Below, piece after piece: positions 30,785 to 41,694 of a stretch of DNA of 64,000 nucleotides (the stretch's first letter is position 1; each line of letters begins with the position of its first letter). A model generated the notes under the pieces. The model saw nothing but the letters and a program-made list of their open reading frames with translations. It was not told where the DNA came from and did no database searches. Both the position numbers and the translations under genes were made by a program. The DNA comes from Cytidiella melzeri (taxonomy: Eukaryota > Basidiomycota > Agaricomycetes > Polyporales > Irpicaceae), in the NCBI GenBank assembly GCA_022592445.1, contig JABYQR010000193.1, positions 22,208-86,207 on the forward strand, in the 5' to 3' direction.

Positions 30785-33522
30785 TTAAAACGGACACGCG
30801 CCCCAGATACGAGCCTGTGTAGTGAGATGTGGCAGCATGTTGCCTCCCTGAATCCCAGGCAGACTCCACATCGCCATTTCCCGAATATCACGAGTAACCG
30901 CTGCGTTAGAAAAACCCTGAAATAGAGCATCAAACCCGGGCTCCTGTCCTCGCTCTACTCGATCGAGGATTGGCGATGAAGGGGGGCTTTGAGCTTCGGC
31001 GGGTGCGTCAGCGTGTGTATATGGCGTAGTGGATTCGACCGATTGTGCTGCGTTGGTTGTTTGTTCCTCGGCAGCAGCAAGCACATCATCGAGTTGATAC
31101 TGGAATTCGGCATTGTAAACAGAGGATCTGAAATGCTCTCGAAAGCTAGCCCCTTCAGACCCTGTATCGCTTCCTCGAGTCCCGTCTATAGTTTGTCCCT
31201 GGGAGTAGACACGTTCCGCGGCCTCGAAACTCAAGGAAGATGCTGTCAAGGGAACGTATTCGGGCAAGACAGCGCGTTCTGTAGTCATAGAATAACCATC
31301 CACTGTATTTGCATTGCAAAGAGACCCTTGTCGTCTCATGCAAGCAGCTGACCACCGCTTGGGATAGTTCATACCACGCTCCTCTCCTTCGTTGCGGAAA
31401 ACATCGCCAATCTGGGCGATCTCGCTAGTATTTGTGTTTTCCACCGTCCGTGTGGCCATCTCATCTGTGAATATCACCTTGAGAAATGGAGTTGCGACTA
31501 TCATTGATAGTAAACATACCTTGTATGTCGTCTGAGAGCGAGTCGATATACTCAGTGGAAGCATCGAAGGTTGGCACTCTAGCGGCAAGCGCATAGCGAG
31601 GAATCGGTGAGTTGTTGCCATTGAACAACATGGTACTGTAGGCATCCGAGTCCGTGGTGAGCTTCCTGGCCGGCTGATGAGAGTAAGAAGGTTCTGCGTC
31701 CATGACGGGGCTCCTGACCGGCTCAGAGACATAAGACAGCTGCATTGCGCCTACGTATTCCGTTGCTGGCATGTTTGAGCCGGCTTGTTGCACGGCATGC
31801 GCCTCACAGAACGGCCTTGGCTGAAGATCGTACAAAGGCGACAAAGGCCCCAGCAATCCTCCCTCAGCCGCGGCGTCCTCCTGGCGAACATCTGCGCAGT
31901 ATTGCTCAAGAATACGAAGCCCGTTCTCTTCCCGGTTTTCGTATACCTCTGTCATAATATGATGAAGAACATCGGTTGGAAGAGTTCTCAAAACAAGCAG
32001 ATGCGAACCCCCGATCGTGACGCGACGACATATCCAGTTGACGAGATTGTCGCGGTGGAGTTGTTCGCCTGGGGATGCCGGCGGAGAAGGTAAGTGCCGG
32101 AGGTTGAGAGAGATACCGGGAACGACAGGGGATGAAACGGTTGCTATGACATCACAGAGGTTAGAAAAAGTATGGAGGTGTGTAGAGACAAACTTACAGT
32201 CAATACTTCTGGAACGCTCAACCAACCCTAGTGCGTTGTTATTTGGTACGGGATGAGGTCGTGGTGGCCAATACGAAAGTGCAGAGGATTCGTCAGAGGA
32301 GACTCTAGGGCTTGACGGAGTAGAAGGACGGCAGTCAATTGCTAAGGAGCTAGGCTCTACGACACCAGATGAGGAGGAAGAGATACAGGGAGTAATCAGA
32401 GCGATACATACCGATCTGCACAACATCATCAGTCTTTGTTTCAATTCCTAGCTGCGTAAGTGGTACTTCATCTTCTTGCTGCAATGCTGTCTGGTCACCC
32501 AAGTCCGACATCTGAGGGACCGCCGCTGGCTTCTTCAGCTGCAAATCCGACCACGCAGACGTCTGGTCCAGGAACGCCTCATCGTACTCATCTGCAGTGC
32601 CTGTAAACAAAGGTACCCGTATCTCTCCAGGATCAAAATTTGCCGTGGCAGGCGTCGGAGGGCATGAGCTGCACGAGGCTCCCGGTGTGCTGGGAGTCGA
32701 GGATCCACATAGGGATGGGGCAGGCGCTGTGACGTTAACCGTCAGAAAGGGCAGTCCACTTTGATACCGATACTTCTCCGGCGAAGGAACCTCATCGTGG
32801 CGATGAGAAGTGTCTCGAGAGCTCTTCGTACGACCTATGTCTGGGCTAGCATCTTCGCTTGATTCGGAAGGCGCGCTGCAGGAGCAACCTGTGTGGGAGC
32901 TGACAGAGCCGCAGGCAACGTTGACAGTCATGTTGGAAGGCGTGGTGTAGCAAGAGTGCTCGGATTCGGGGCTGGTATCGACAGATCCAATGAAAGAGTA
33001 GGGATGGTTCCAGTTGATCGGTTGAGGAGGAATGCCCTTCGTACGACCCTGCACAAAGTCAGTTGTCAGTACAAACCGCCACACACGGGCTATATGTGTG
33101 TAATACCTTGACAAGCTTGTAGAACTCCTTAGCTTTCTGCTTGTAGGTCTTGGACTTCCTCGTGATTTCTACGATGGGAGCTTCTTCGTTGGTAGCAAAC
33201 TCGAAGAGCTCTGTGCGCTGGACGCCGAGACTAAACCAGTACAATAAGCTCTTTGAAAATTGGCTGGTAAACAGATAAAAGCTTACCGTTGATGCACACC
33301 ATTCATAGCCATGAACGTATCCTTCCTCAACCCATGCACTCTCCCATACAGCCCAGAGAATCCCTGACGCCTGTACTCATCGCCACTGGCAATGTCGCGG
33401 TCTGCAAGCCACCTTGGCACAAGGTGTGATATGGGAAGTTGTGGGGAGTTGTGCTCAGAAGATGAAGGGTTGTTGTGGTTTATATTCAATGTGCGCCACA
33501 CAGACTTTGCAAAGTCCAGCAT
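30785..33522 (-). CDS. Large Ser/Pro-rich protein of unknown function
   Basis: Start MLDFAKSVWRTLNINHNNPS at 33522. The conserved-looking N-terminal part includes VPRWLADRDIASGDEYRRQG, LYGRVHGLRKDTFMAMNGV and ELFEFATNEEAPIVEITRKS, then YKQKAKEFYKLVKGRTKGIP. The middle (about 33050-31500) is low in complexity and rich in Ser, Pro, Thr and acidic residues, suggesting a disordered regulatory protein. It also holds LRTLPTDVLHHIMTEVYENR, which is predicted helical. The last exon (ending 30785) includes VTRDIREMAMWSLPGIQGGN. Introns are at about 33286-33240, 33110-33045, 32400, 32195 and 31517-31457, the last needing the acceptor TTCACAG to stay open. No known domain recognised; a transcription or signalling factor is possible but unproven. 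Confidence 0.65.
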
Positions 33523-34446
33523 GGGGTGAGGGGAATGGTGAGCTGAACTGATAAGCCGAGAGTGTTTGATGGCAGTGAGCTTCAGGTGATAGGGTACGTA
33601 CTGACAAACGGCGTGATACTTATACACGAGAAGTTGATGCACACAGTTCATAACAGGTGCATAACAGATCGCTTAGGTAACCAGGGATCCTGGAGTTTTT
33701 TCACGCACGGGAGGGCCGTGGCGCATCGGACAAGTGTCTGCGTCGCCAGACCCACTCTTTGCGCCAGTCAGATGCGTGTGGCGAGTAGCAACCGTAGAGA
33801 CACGCGGAACAGATCAGTGATATGCGAGACAAAGACAAGGTCGTAGGTGTTAGGGTAACAATTGCTTTGACCTCGGTTACTATAAGGAGAACAAACGCTG
33901 TCGAAAACACAATAGTTATCGCGAAGACGATAAACTCACCATTACCAACTTCCTACACGCGGTAATAGCTAGGTGAACTAGTACTGTAAATACCTGCCAT
34001 GAGGCGGCGATGATCTGGCAGCAATAGTTTCGCATATTAAGTTTGAGTTTCGGTTGCATCGACTTCAAGACAGCGGTTCACGGTGGCAACAGCTTCCACC
34101 GAAGGCGCCGCACCACTGGTGGCATGAGTTGGTTGTATGTGCATACGCATGTTTGAGCAAGCAAGCAGTAGGATGCAGCTGGGCGTAGTTGACTGAAAAG
34201 TCTATGAGATTTGAACGTTGTACGATGAAATCAGAAACGGTTGGTGGGCATTCGATGGGCAAAGTGAGAATCGGTCCGGCCGGCTACCGGCGCCACAAAG
34301 GGCTCTTTTGCTCGTTTTAGCCATCGTGCGGAGATACGTTAGATGTGGCCACTGACATCGCTCGCAGGGGAGATACAGCGCAGTAAAAGAACAGTTTGTA
34401 TTGAAATTTGGTATCACTGCTGATTTTTCTTTATCGAGCCCTGGAG
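33523..34446. other. Intergenic region, no gene seen
   Basis: A short minus-strand frame at 33910-33701 starts with a hydrophobic stretch (FVLLIVTEVKAIVTL), but no exons extend it. Otherwise nothing recognisable. Confidence 0.4.
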
Positions 34447-35392
34447 TCATGCCTTTGGTACAGCGAGTCCCTCCTTGACCGCAGGCCGTGCTTCGATTCT
34501 CTCAATCCACTTGCTTATGTTAGGATACGGCCCGAGATCAACGCCAATGCGAGGTGCCATACGAACCCAAGGGAAAGTCTTGATGTCCGCGATGCCGTAC
34601 GTCGGTCCGGCGAGGTAGTCGCGGCTGGCGAGATTCGTCTCGAGGACAGAGAAAAGACGCTTGGTCTCGTTTACGTAGCGGTCGATTGCGTAGGGACTGG
34701 AGGATCATACGTTAGGGTAGATAGAAGCACAAAAAGCAAAATGTGCTTACATCTTCTCCGGTGCGAATAAGCCAAAATGACCTGCCTGGCCCTGCATTGG
34801 TCCGATACCGCCGTGCTGCAAGGATGAAAAGACCGGGTGAGCAAGAGAGCCTTTATGGTACCTGAGAATAACACGTACAGCAAAGAACAGCCAACTCTGC
34901 TCCTCCGCCCATGCTCCGATATCCTTCGTCGGGTCTTGGGAAAACTTGCGTTCCTTATCATACACCTGCGCCAGGTAGACGAGTATGGCTGACGTCTCAA
35001 AGACTCGCTGGCCTTCGTGGCTGATAGCGGGGATACGCCCATTCGGATTGATGTTCTCTGTGAACCACGTGGACTTGACTTGATTGTGAACCTTGCCAAT
35101 CTCGGCGTCCTTAAGAGACATGGCGACGGGACTGCACGCCAGAGGTAAATCTGAATGAACCTGAGGATGAAAGGGATACTTACTCGTACTCTGGTGCGCC
35201 GTACGCAGCCTTCAGCTCCTCGAGAAAGATGGAAGCGGCATGGCCATTAGGTGTGCCGGCTGTGTAGAGAACGATGGGTTTGTCAGATTGGTGGGTCATT
35301 GCTAACTTTGAGGTCGATGAGAGATGGCGGGACAACAGTGAAGAGGATGCTAGCCTTGTGGCTTTTATACTGGCAATGAGCCTAGACTGCAT
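34447..35392 (-). CDS. Glutathione S-transferase, Ure2/GstA-like
   Basis: The thioredoxin-like N-domain has KPIVLYTAGTPNGHAASIFL, then HNQVKSTWFTENINPNGRIP with the cis-Pro, then ETSAILVYLAQVYDKE, the glutathione-binding segment. The helical C-domain includes GGIGPMQGQAGHFGLFAPE, LASRDYLAGPTYGIADIKTF (N-capping box) and WIERIEARPAVKEGL, ending at TGA 34449-34447. It resembles fungal Ure2-type enzymes that conjugate or reduce substrates with glutathione. The long start MQSRLIASIKATRLASSSLL is basic, rich in Ser/Leu and lacks acids, so it could be a mitochondrial presequence. An internal ATG (MTHQSDKP) would give a cytosolic form. Three introns. Confidence 0.88.
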
Positions 35393-37460
35393 GATATGGG
35401 AACTTTCGAGAAGCTCTCACACTGAAATATAGTCGGATTATTGTTAGCTGACTGATCATGGACGTACGTATGTACGCGTTGTCGGCATTGCCCGCCTTTG
35501 GAATGTTTACATCTCCGCGCGCGCGAATGGGCTTTGCTTCGTCACTCCGCTTGCGACTGGTCAACTGCAGTGTTGAATGTGAATAGGATTGCTCGGTAAG
35601 CACAATATTGCTGATTCAGACAGTCGTTCGCAGAAAGTTGGTGACTTCTGTCTGCTTACGTACGTCATGTCTGGCCTTGAACAGGAAAATTTGATATCAA
35701 TCATGCAACGTCGGTAAGTACCAAAACTACAGACGACCGTACGATACTCATGGGGACCATCTGCAAGTCCTGGTTGATGCCGAACAACACTAGCAGAGCC
35801 TTCACAAGAAATCGCATGATAAAAGACGGGGATTGCTCATCGCACAAACAGCGTACGCCCTCCAGCGTCGCTAGACTTGAGCCGTCGCAAGTTACGGATC
35901 TGCGGATTCTCACATCCAGGTCATCAGTTCTACACCATCTATCCAATAGCAGGGTCAAAAAGGTCTATATGAACAATTGACCAAAAACAATAGAGCTTTG
36001 AAAACATTGTAGCGAAGAATGGCCAGCTGGTTGCAATGTCGCATCCGCACCTGACACGTCCGACCCCGCGACTCCACGAAGCCACCTAGTTCTGGTCGCA
36101 CTTGCGCGTGAGGTTCAGATGGTGAGCCACTAGCTCGCCTTGGACGTACAGCGCAGATGACAGTTTGGCTTTTGGCACATAGTTCCTTTCTAGCCGAAGT
36201 TTATTATGGCTGTTGGTCGGAACGTACACGACATACTCCCGTCTGCTAATCAACCGCTTATAGAACCTGTGTTTGCCAGCAGCCTTTGTGTCTTCAGGCT
36301 ACAAATCGCAGACCCTATCACGAGTCATCATGCTCATATCGCTCCGGACAGTACCAAACCTAATGAATTATTGCTTACAGCAATTGTCCTCGAGTCCACC
36401 GGCGTGCCGAAATGGGAGGACTCCAGGATATGAGCCCTCCGAAAAACTCTTGATCACACGCAGATCCAGCAGCATTCTTCGCACTCTCACGAGTATCAAG
36501 AACGAAGTTCATGGGCATGGGCAGTTCAATCGCGGTGCGCGCACTGTAATCTCCTGATTGCTCCCTGCTTTCTTTGTGGCGATGCTGGCCCTTTGATTTG
36601 CGCGAAGCCCAGGCAACACACCAGACGCCGGGCGATCATCGTGGACCCCCGTAGAGACTCCTTTTCCAGGAAATATGAGAGCCGCTTCAGCAGTGAACAA
36701 CGTACCTTGCAGGTTCACGTCTTGGTATGAACAGAGCTGGTCGAGGGAAATTGTATCGTTGGCTGGTCGTGCGTGCTCGTCGCTCCGATTGTATCCCATG
36801 AGAGTGCCTTCTGACACACATGCAGAGCTCGTCCCTACGTTGAACAATGGAGACGTAGTACATCCGACTTCGACATGCTATCATATCCCGCATTCGATCC
36901 ACCAGAAGGTCCGCGCTCTACAAATCATAGGTGTATGTTTTGGCTTACAATATAGTGTATGAACCCACCACAGTAATCCATCTGTGCGTCAGAAATATCG
37001 CAGCTTGCGCTGTAATAGCAAGCTTAATGCAATCCCGTAGCATAGCCTCTGTGAGAATAGGCGGAGACAACCTTTTGCAATAATTGGCACGTATTGTTTT
37101 GTAGCTGAGGTAAGCCTTCTACGCGTCCATGCCTGCTACCATTACGTCCGATTTTCATCTTAGTAGCCGACAACTACCAGTATGTTGGAGTATTACTTCC
37201 CAGGTCAATGGTCGCTGCTCACTTTGACGTCTGTTAGGAGCAATTCAAGTTGGGCTTCTTTCTTCGCATTAGCAATCGCTTGCGTCGCTCACCTCCTCTC
37301 TGGAATGCTCTTGATACACACGCGCCATGTAGCCAAATTCTCTTTGCCCCTTTCTTCGCACTTTGTGCGTTCTCCGTAACTGACTTTTTCATATCTTAGA
37401 GGACGACGACTCGGATCAGATGATGTATGTACGTCCACAACATCCTAGCGTCCTACGAAC
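35393..37460. other. Intergenic region with weak relics only
   Basis: Two kilobases without a supportable gene. A minus-strand frame at 36847-36509 contains VNLQGTLFTAEAALIFPG, faintly like a short-chain dehydrogenase, but the rest of such an enzyme is absent. Likely decayed sequence left of the duplicated block. Confidence 0.4.
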
Positions 37461-37745
37461 TTACCTCTGATATCGATCTAGAGCGTCCAAGCACACATCC
37501 TCTGGCCTGTCTTCCCCCGCCAAGTACGCCTTTACTTCGAGCAGAGCGTCCACCACTTCACTAGCATCGTCTGCTTGAGAAAACAACCAGGAATACTGGG
37601 AAACCTGCCATATGAACCCCAGTATCGTGATAACACCGCCCACGTCTACAACAATAATGTCGATGTTTGCCCACACACCGCTAGCAGGCAAGTTCAGGTT
37701 GTTCAACGGCGTGACGACGTCCTCGTGTAAGCGGAATCTAGTCAT
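37461..37745 (-). CDS. Gene X, hypothetical protein (probably first exon or fragment)
   Basis: Frame MTRFRLHEDVVTPLNNLNLP with a hydrophobic stretch (IDIIVVDVGGVITILGFIW) and an acidic helix ending DALDRYQR, followed by a GTAAGT donor at about 37465. No later exon was found to the left, so the gene may be cut short. A decayed copy lies at 40951-41240. Function unknown. Confidence 0.35.
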   Translation of the reverse strand: MTRFRLHEDVVTPLNNLNLPASGVWANIDIIVVDVGGVITILGFIWQVSQYSWLFSQADDASEVVDALLEVKAYLAGEDRPEDVCLDALDRYQR

Positions 37746-38534
37746 CTTGGTCTAGGAGTATCGCGCATGTCCTCGACCTTTAGGCTTTGTGCTCTCGTCC
37801 CTAGATCTTCTGGGTAAGCACTGTCGCTGTCGCATGCGTCCGAATTCAGATATCGACGCTTCCAGAGAGCTTCATTGCTTGTAAAGCTGAATTTCTGTGT
37901 TGGATAGGAACATACCCTTGTAGACTAGATGATTTTGTCCCTTCGTGACAAGCTTCGCTGGGTGCAACGGAGGGTGCAACTACTGTGATACAGAGGTGCG
38001 GAAGTCTAGATGTCATCATCTCCAAGTCTTGGGGCGCTACTCGCCGGATTTGATGTCCGAAATCAGTTGCAAACAAAACTTCTACTGTTCATAGTTCGTA
38101 TACGGACCTACAGCGAACAGGATTATTTCATAGGGTGTTGATCTTGTAGGAAGTCAAGGGTCTGAGAAATACAACGACGAGGAACAAGTTACTAGTACAG
38201 GCAATTCAGTGAAGTCAAAGATCATGCGACTGAGATCTCGAAGAAGCGGATCACAGTCAAGGTGGCCCAACAAATCTGTCCAGCCTCGACATAACCCGCC
38301 AGTGTCTCGTCACCCACAACCTGCTTGAGGAGCGAGACACACTGTTACAGGATGAGCAAAGATATATTGATACAGCGTATACGTGCGTACCTGGCACAGG
38401 ATGAGCAGAGAATGCTACTCTCCTGTGCCAGTCCGAAACCTTCATACAAAATGCTCGATCAGTGGATATGCATGTATAGTATTCCGCGATCCCTTGGCGC
38501 AGTTGCGCTCCATTTCCTATACTCCCCTGACGGA

Positions 38535-39807
38535 TCACAATCTGACAATACTCCAAATTCGAAACGTACACCCAATACGTTCACATATTCCCAAGTGAAC
38601 AACCTTCGACCTTTTCCCACAGCTCGAAGCATCGTTCAAAACGTTGTGCAACCCGCTCATGTCCTGCGTCTTCCAGTACGCATCGAGGCAACGGTGCAGC
38701 GCAGCTTTGGATACGCAGCACGATTGGCACCCCGAAGTCAACATAATACCGAGCTTCTCGACGGTGGCGCTCAACATCGGGATAATCGTGAGCAGGAGCG
38801 ACCAGCCGGCCTTACTGAGTCTTGTATACCCGTCTGGATTTGGGCACCCAGGCATCAAACAGTGCGCAGGAATGGAGATCGAGACCTCTTGCAAGTAGAA
38901 CCGGCTGCTGAGAGACTCCTCGAGCCGGTACAAAGACCGCTGAATTCTCTCGAGATCTACGGGATAGGCGTGTCAGGACATACGATGCATGGGAATTGGA
39001 AGACCACCACTTACACTCCACCGTCTCCTCCTCTGGTTTTCCGCCATCGTAAGACGAAAATTGGAGAACCAACTCCGCCACCCTCCGAGCGACCTTGAGC
39101 AGATCGCACAGCATCGGGATCTCCTTCTCACGAGTGACCGTCAGACAAAGCGAGGTAAGATCGCCAGCGACACAGTCCCGCTTGAGCATAGGGTAAAACA
39201 ATCCCTCGTACGGATTGCGCTGCATGACCACCACCTGGATCTTCGGGTAGCTGCTTTTCAATGCTTGTTTCACGAGAGCCTCCACGTTAGCGCTATCGGT
39301 CTCGAAGAGGGGCCCAGGGCACGCTCTTGCAAACCGATCGGAGCAGAGCACTACGAGTTTATCGATCTGTTCGAAGTACTGAAGCAGGTAGAAAATGTTG
39401 GCATGTGTGCCGTACGACATGTCCTCCAATACCAGCGAGTTGAGTTTGAACGTCGGATAGGGAATGGCGCTGGGCACCTGGGGAGGCGGGGGGAGTGCTA
39501 ATGCCAATTGCTTGAGCCACAAGTGATCTACTTGAGGTGAAGACTTGTTCAAGACGTGAATTAGCTCCTCCGCAGACCTAGGCGTATTAGCGCAGTCGAC
39601 GATGAGCGACGAGTTCCTGGGCGAGCTCGAGCTGGGAGCCAGCTGGTTTGCTGGCGAGAAAGCTGGCCACCGCCAAGTGATGAAAGAGGAATTGCGGAAA
39701 TCTATGGTGTTGAGAACGTCGCGTGCAACTATGGTGGAGTCGAGAAGACGTGGAGCCTCGGTGTTGACAAAGGGCACGATCCTGTATCCGGATTGGGTTG
39801 AGGCCAT
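38535..39807 (-). CDS. LRR-like protein, left copy (C-terminally altered)
   Basis: Start MASTQSGYRIVPFVNTEAPR at 39807, chosen because a TATA box (39873-39882) lies 66 bp upstream; the same frame is open to an earlier ATG at 39894, but that would put the TATA box inside the coding region. Exon 1 has leucine-spaced segments (VDHLWLKQLALALPPPPQV, FKLNSLVLEDMSYG, QIDKLVVLCSDRF, LTSLCLTVTREKEIPMLC). An intron beginning GTAAGT at about 39015 and ending CCGTAG leads to exon 2 (LERIQRSLYRLEESLSSRFY, then LSKAGWSLLLTIIPMLSATV). The end at 38535 falls in sequence not shared with the right copy, so the last 50 or so residues were replaced. Function unknown; such repeats usually bind proteins. Confidence 0.65.
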
Positions 39808-39872
39808 GGCTGTATATCGAGGGTATGTCTTCGTGAGGGCGGAGGCGACGAGAATGAGAAAGACAGCACCTG

Positions 39873-39882
39873 TATTTATATA
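39873..39882 (-). promoter_or_regulatory. TATA box of the left LRR-like gene
   Basis: TATATAAATA on the minus strand, 66 bp before the ATG at 39807. The same motif lies at 43108-43117 in the right copy. Confidence 0.6.
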
Positions 39883-40222
39883 TTTTCTCCGCATTGGCCA
39901 TGACTTGTCTCTACCCAGGCAAGATGCGTAGAAGTGGCGCTAGCGGCTGGCCAAGGGCCAAAATGCCATAGCATGTGCCCCATAATGAAAGGCCAACAGG
40001 CCATTTTTTGGGCCGTAACGACAAGTTTCCGATCAATACATCGTAAAAACCAAAGCACGAGTGGCTCTGTCGATATAGATCATGTCAGCGTTGACGCCAT
40101 TCAACATTTAGGTAACTCACCTATACATATTGAACTGGCAACAATTATAAGTATACATATTTACACAATGGAAATATTCTGCAAGTACGATAGAGTGTCA
40201 AGGTCCTCAACGGCTTGCATCC

Positions 40223-40892
40223 CTACATAGGTCGTGGCCAACCTCTTCCCAAGTCTTCACGCGCCATCGCCCGAACCGCTTCTCTCTCCTCATCCAACGT
40301 ATCTCGAGTGCGCAAGGGGAACTCCTCAAACTGAGAGGAGCAACTTCCCCGATGTCGAAAGGCGTGCGTATAGCTGTCTGCTACCCCTCGCCCAAGGATG
40401 GTTCGCGCACTCGCATGATCGCTCGGCGGCCCTCGATGAGGTCTTCAATCATTCGTGGAACGCCGGGAGCCCCGAGGGTGTCTGCGCATGCTGATAGGAT
40501 CTTCCTCAACATGTTGTCCAAGTATATCGTACGAAAGGCAGTCAGCGATTGTGCAGTAGAAGTCACGAGTTTGCTGATACTCACTGGAGACGGGAAATTC
40601 CTGTGGCTCATCATATACCAACGAGGACAAAGTCAGAACTCTCCAGAGCAGCGTGAAATAAATCGGCGAATGCACCTGGTGCTAGCGACGTGCAAGCTCC
40701 GGAGGCTGGCTCCGTTTCGTCCATCAAATCAAACCCTCGTAGCAACAGTTAGTAACGGAAAGGCAAACTCGAGGGTAAACGTACGAATGAACGGCTTGTG
40801 ATTGTACAACCCCAGCGCAGAGTACGTGAAACTGTCTTGCGCCGGAACGTCGTCACGGTTCACATTACCGGAAAACTTTTTCGCAGCCAAAA
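40223..40892 (-). pseudogene. Gene B, truncated left copy
   Basis: Matches the 3' two thirds of the gene at 43458-44821: it keeps VNRDDVPAQDSFTYSALGLY and RAIMRVREPSLGEG. It has no start or first exons, since the duplication junction near 40900 removes them. A TAG follows SLGEG where the intact copy has a serine codon, and the reading frame after it is shifted. Non-functional. Confidence 0.75.
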
Positions 40893-40950
40893 GGTACGTT
40901 TGTGGACGGACAATGACCTGAATCTTCTCGATAGTGGTCTTTCTGAGGCC

Positions 40951-41240
40951 TGGTATCGGTCCAGAGCGGTCCAATATATGTCCTCTGGCCTGTCTTCCCC
41001 GACAAGTACGCCTTGACGTCGAGTAGAGCGTCCATCACTTCGTTAACGTCGTTTGCTTGGGAGAATGACCACAAATACTGAGAAACCTGCCATATGAATT
41101 CCAGTATCGTGATAACACCGCCCACGTCTACAACAATAATGTCGATGTTTGCTCACACACCGCCAGCAGGCAAATTCAGGTTGTTCAACGGCGTGACGAC
41201 GTCCTTGTGTTAGTGGAATCCAGTCATCTTGGTCTAAGAA
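40951..41240 (-). pseudogene. Gene X, right copy relic
   Basis: Keeps the hydrophobic stretch VGGVITILEFIWQVSQY and DALLDVKAYL, but the tryptophan codon before ANIDI is a TGA here and the start ATG region is altered. The 5' half of its former exon runs into the gene B remnant at the duplication junction. Confidence 0.65.
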
Positions 41241-41694
41241 TATCGCGCATGTCCTCGACCTTTAGGTTTTGTGCTCTCGTCCCTAGATCTTCTGGGTAAG
41301 CACTGTTGCTGTCGCATGCGTCCGAATTCAGATGTCGACGCTTCCAAAAAGCTTCATTGCCTGGAAAGCTTAATTTCTGTGTTGGATAGAAACATACCCT
41401 TGTAGACTAGGTGATTTTGTCGCTTCGTGACAAGCTTAGCTGGGTGCAACGGAGGGTACAACTGATACAGAGGTGCGGAAGTCGGGCCCCATATCATCAT
41501 CTCCGAGTCTTGGGGCGCTTCCGAAATCAGTTGCAAACAAAACTGCTACAGTGAACAGGACTATTTCATAAAGTGTTGATCATGTACGAAGTCAAGGGTC
41601 TGAGAAATACAACGACGAGGAACAAGTTACTAGTACAGGCAATTTAGTGAAGTCAAAGATCATGCCACTGAGATCTCGAAGAAGCGGATCACAG

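Larger units (their letters stand above)
37472..40892 (-). repeat. Tandem segmental duplication, left copy
   Basis: Matches 40951-44175 from end to end with insertions and deletions. It carries, in order, the end of gene X, a spacer, an LRR-like gene and a truncated copy of gene B. Identity is patchy: about 39560-40230 is nearly identical to 42795-43465, while the flanks are much more diverged. The left copy has about 200 bp of extra sequence at 38340-38560. Confidence 0.85.

Noticed and set aside
36509..36847. Possible short-chain dehydrogenase fragment
   Set aside because: Only one short stretch resembles the family. The nucleotide-binding glycine motif and catalytic Tyr-x3-Lys were not found.
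39808..39894. Earlier in-frame ATG giving the LRR-like protein a hydrophobic N-terminus (also 43043-43129)
   Set aside because: The stretch contains a TATATAAATA box and pyrimidine-rich leader. The ATG at 39807 (43042) is the better start, so the apparent signal anchor is promoter read as protein.
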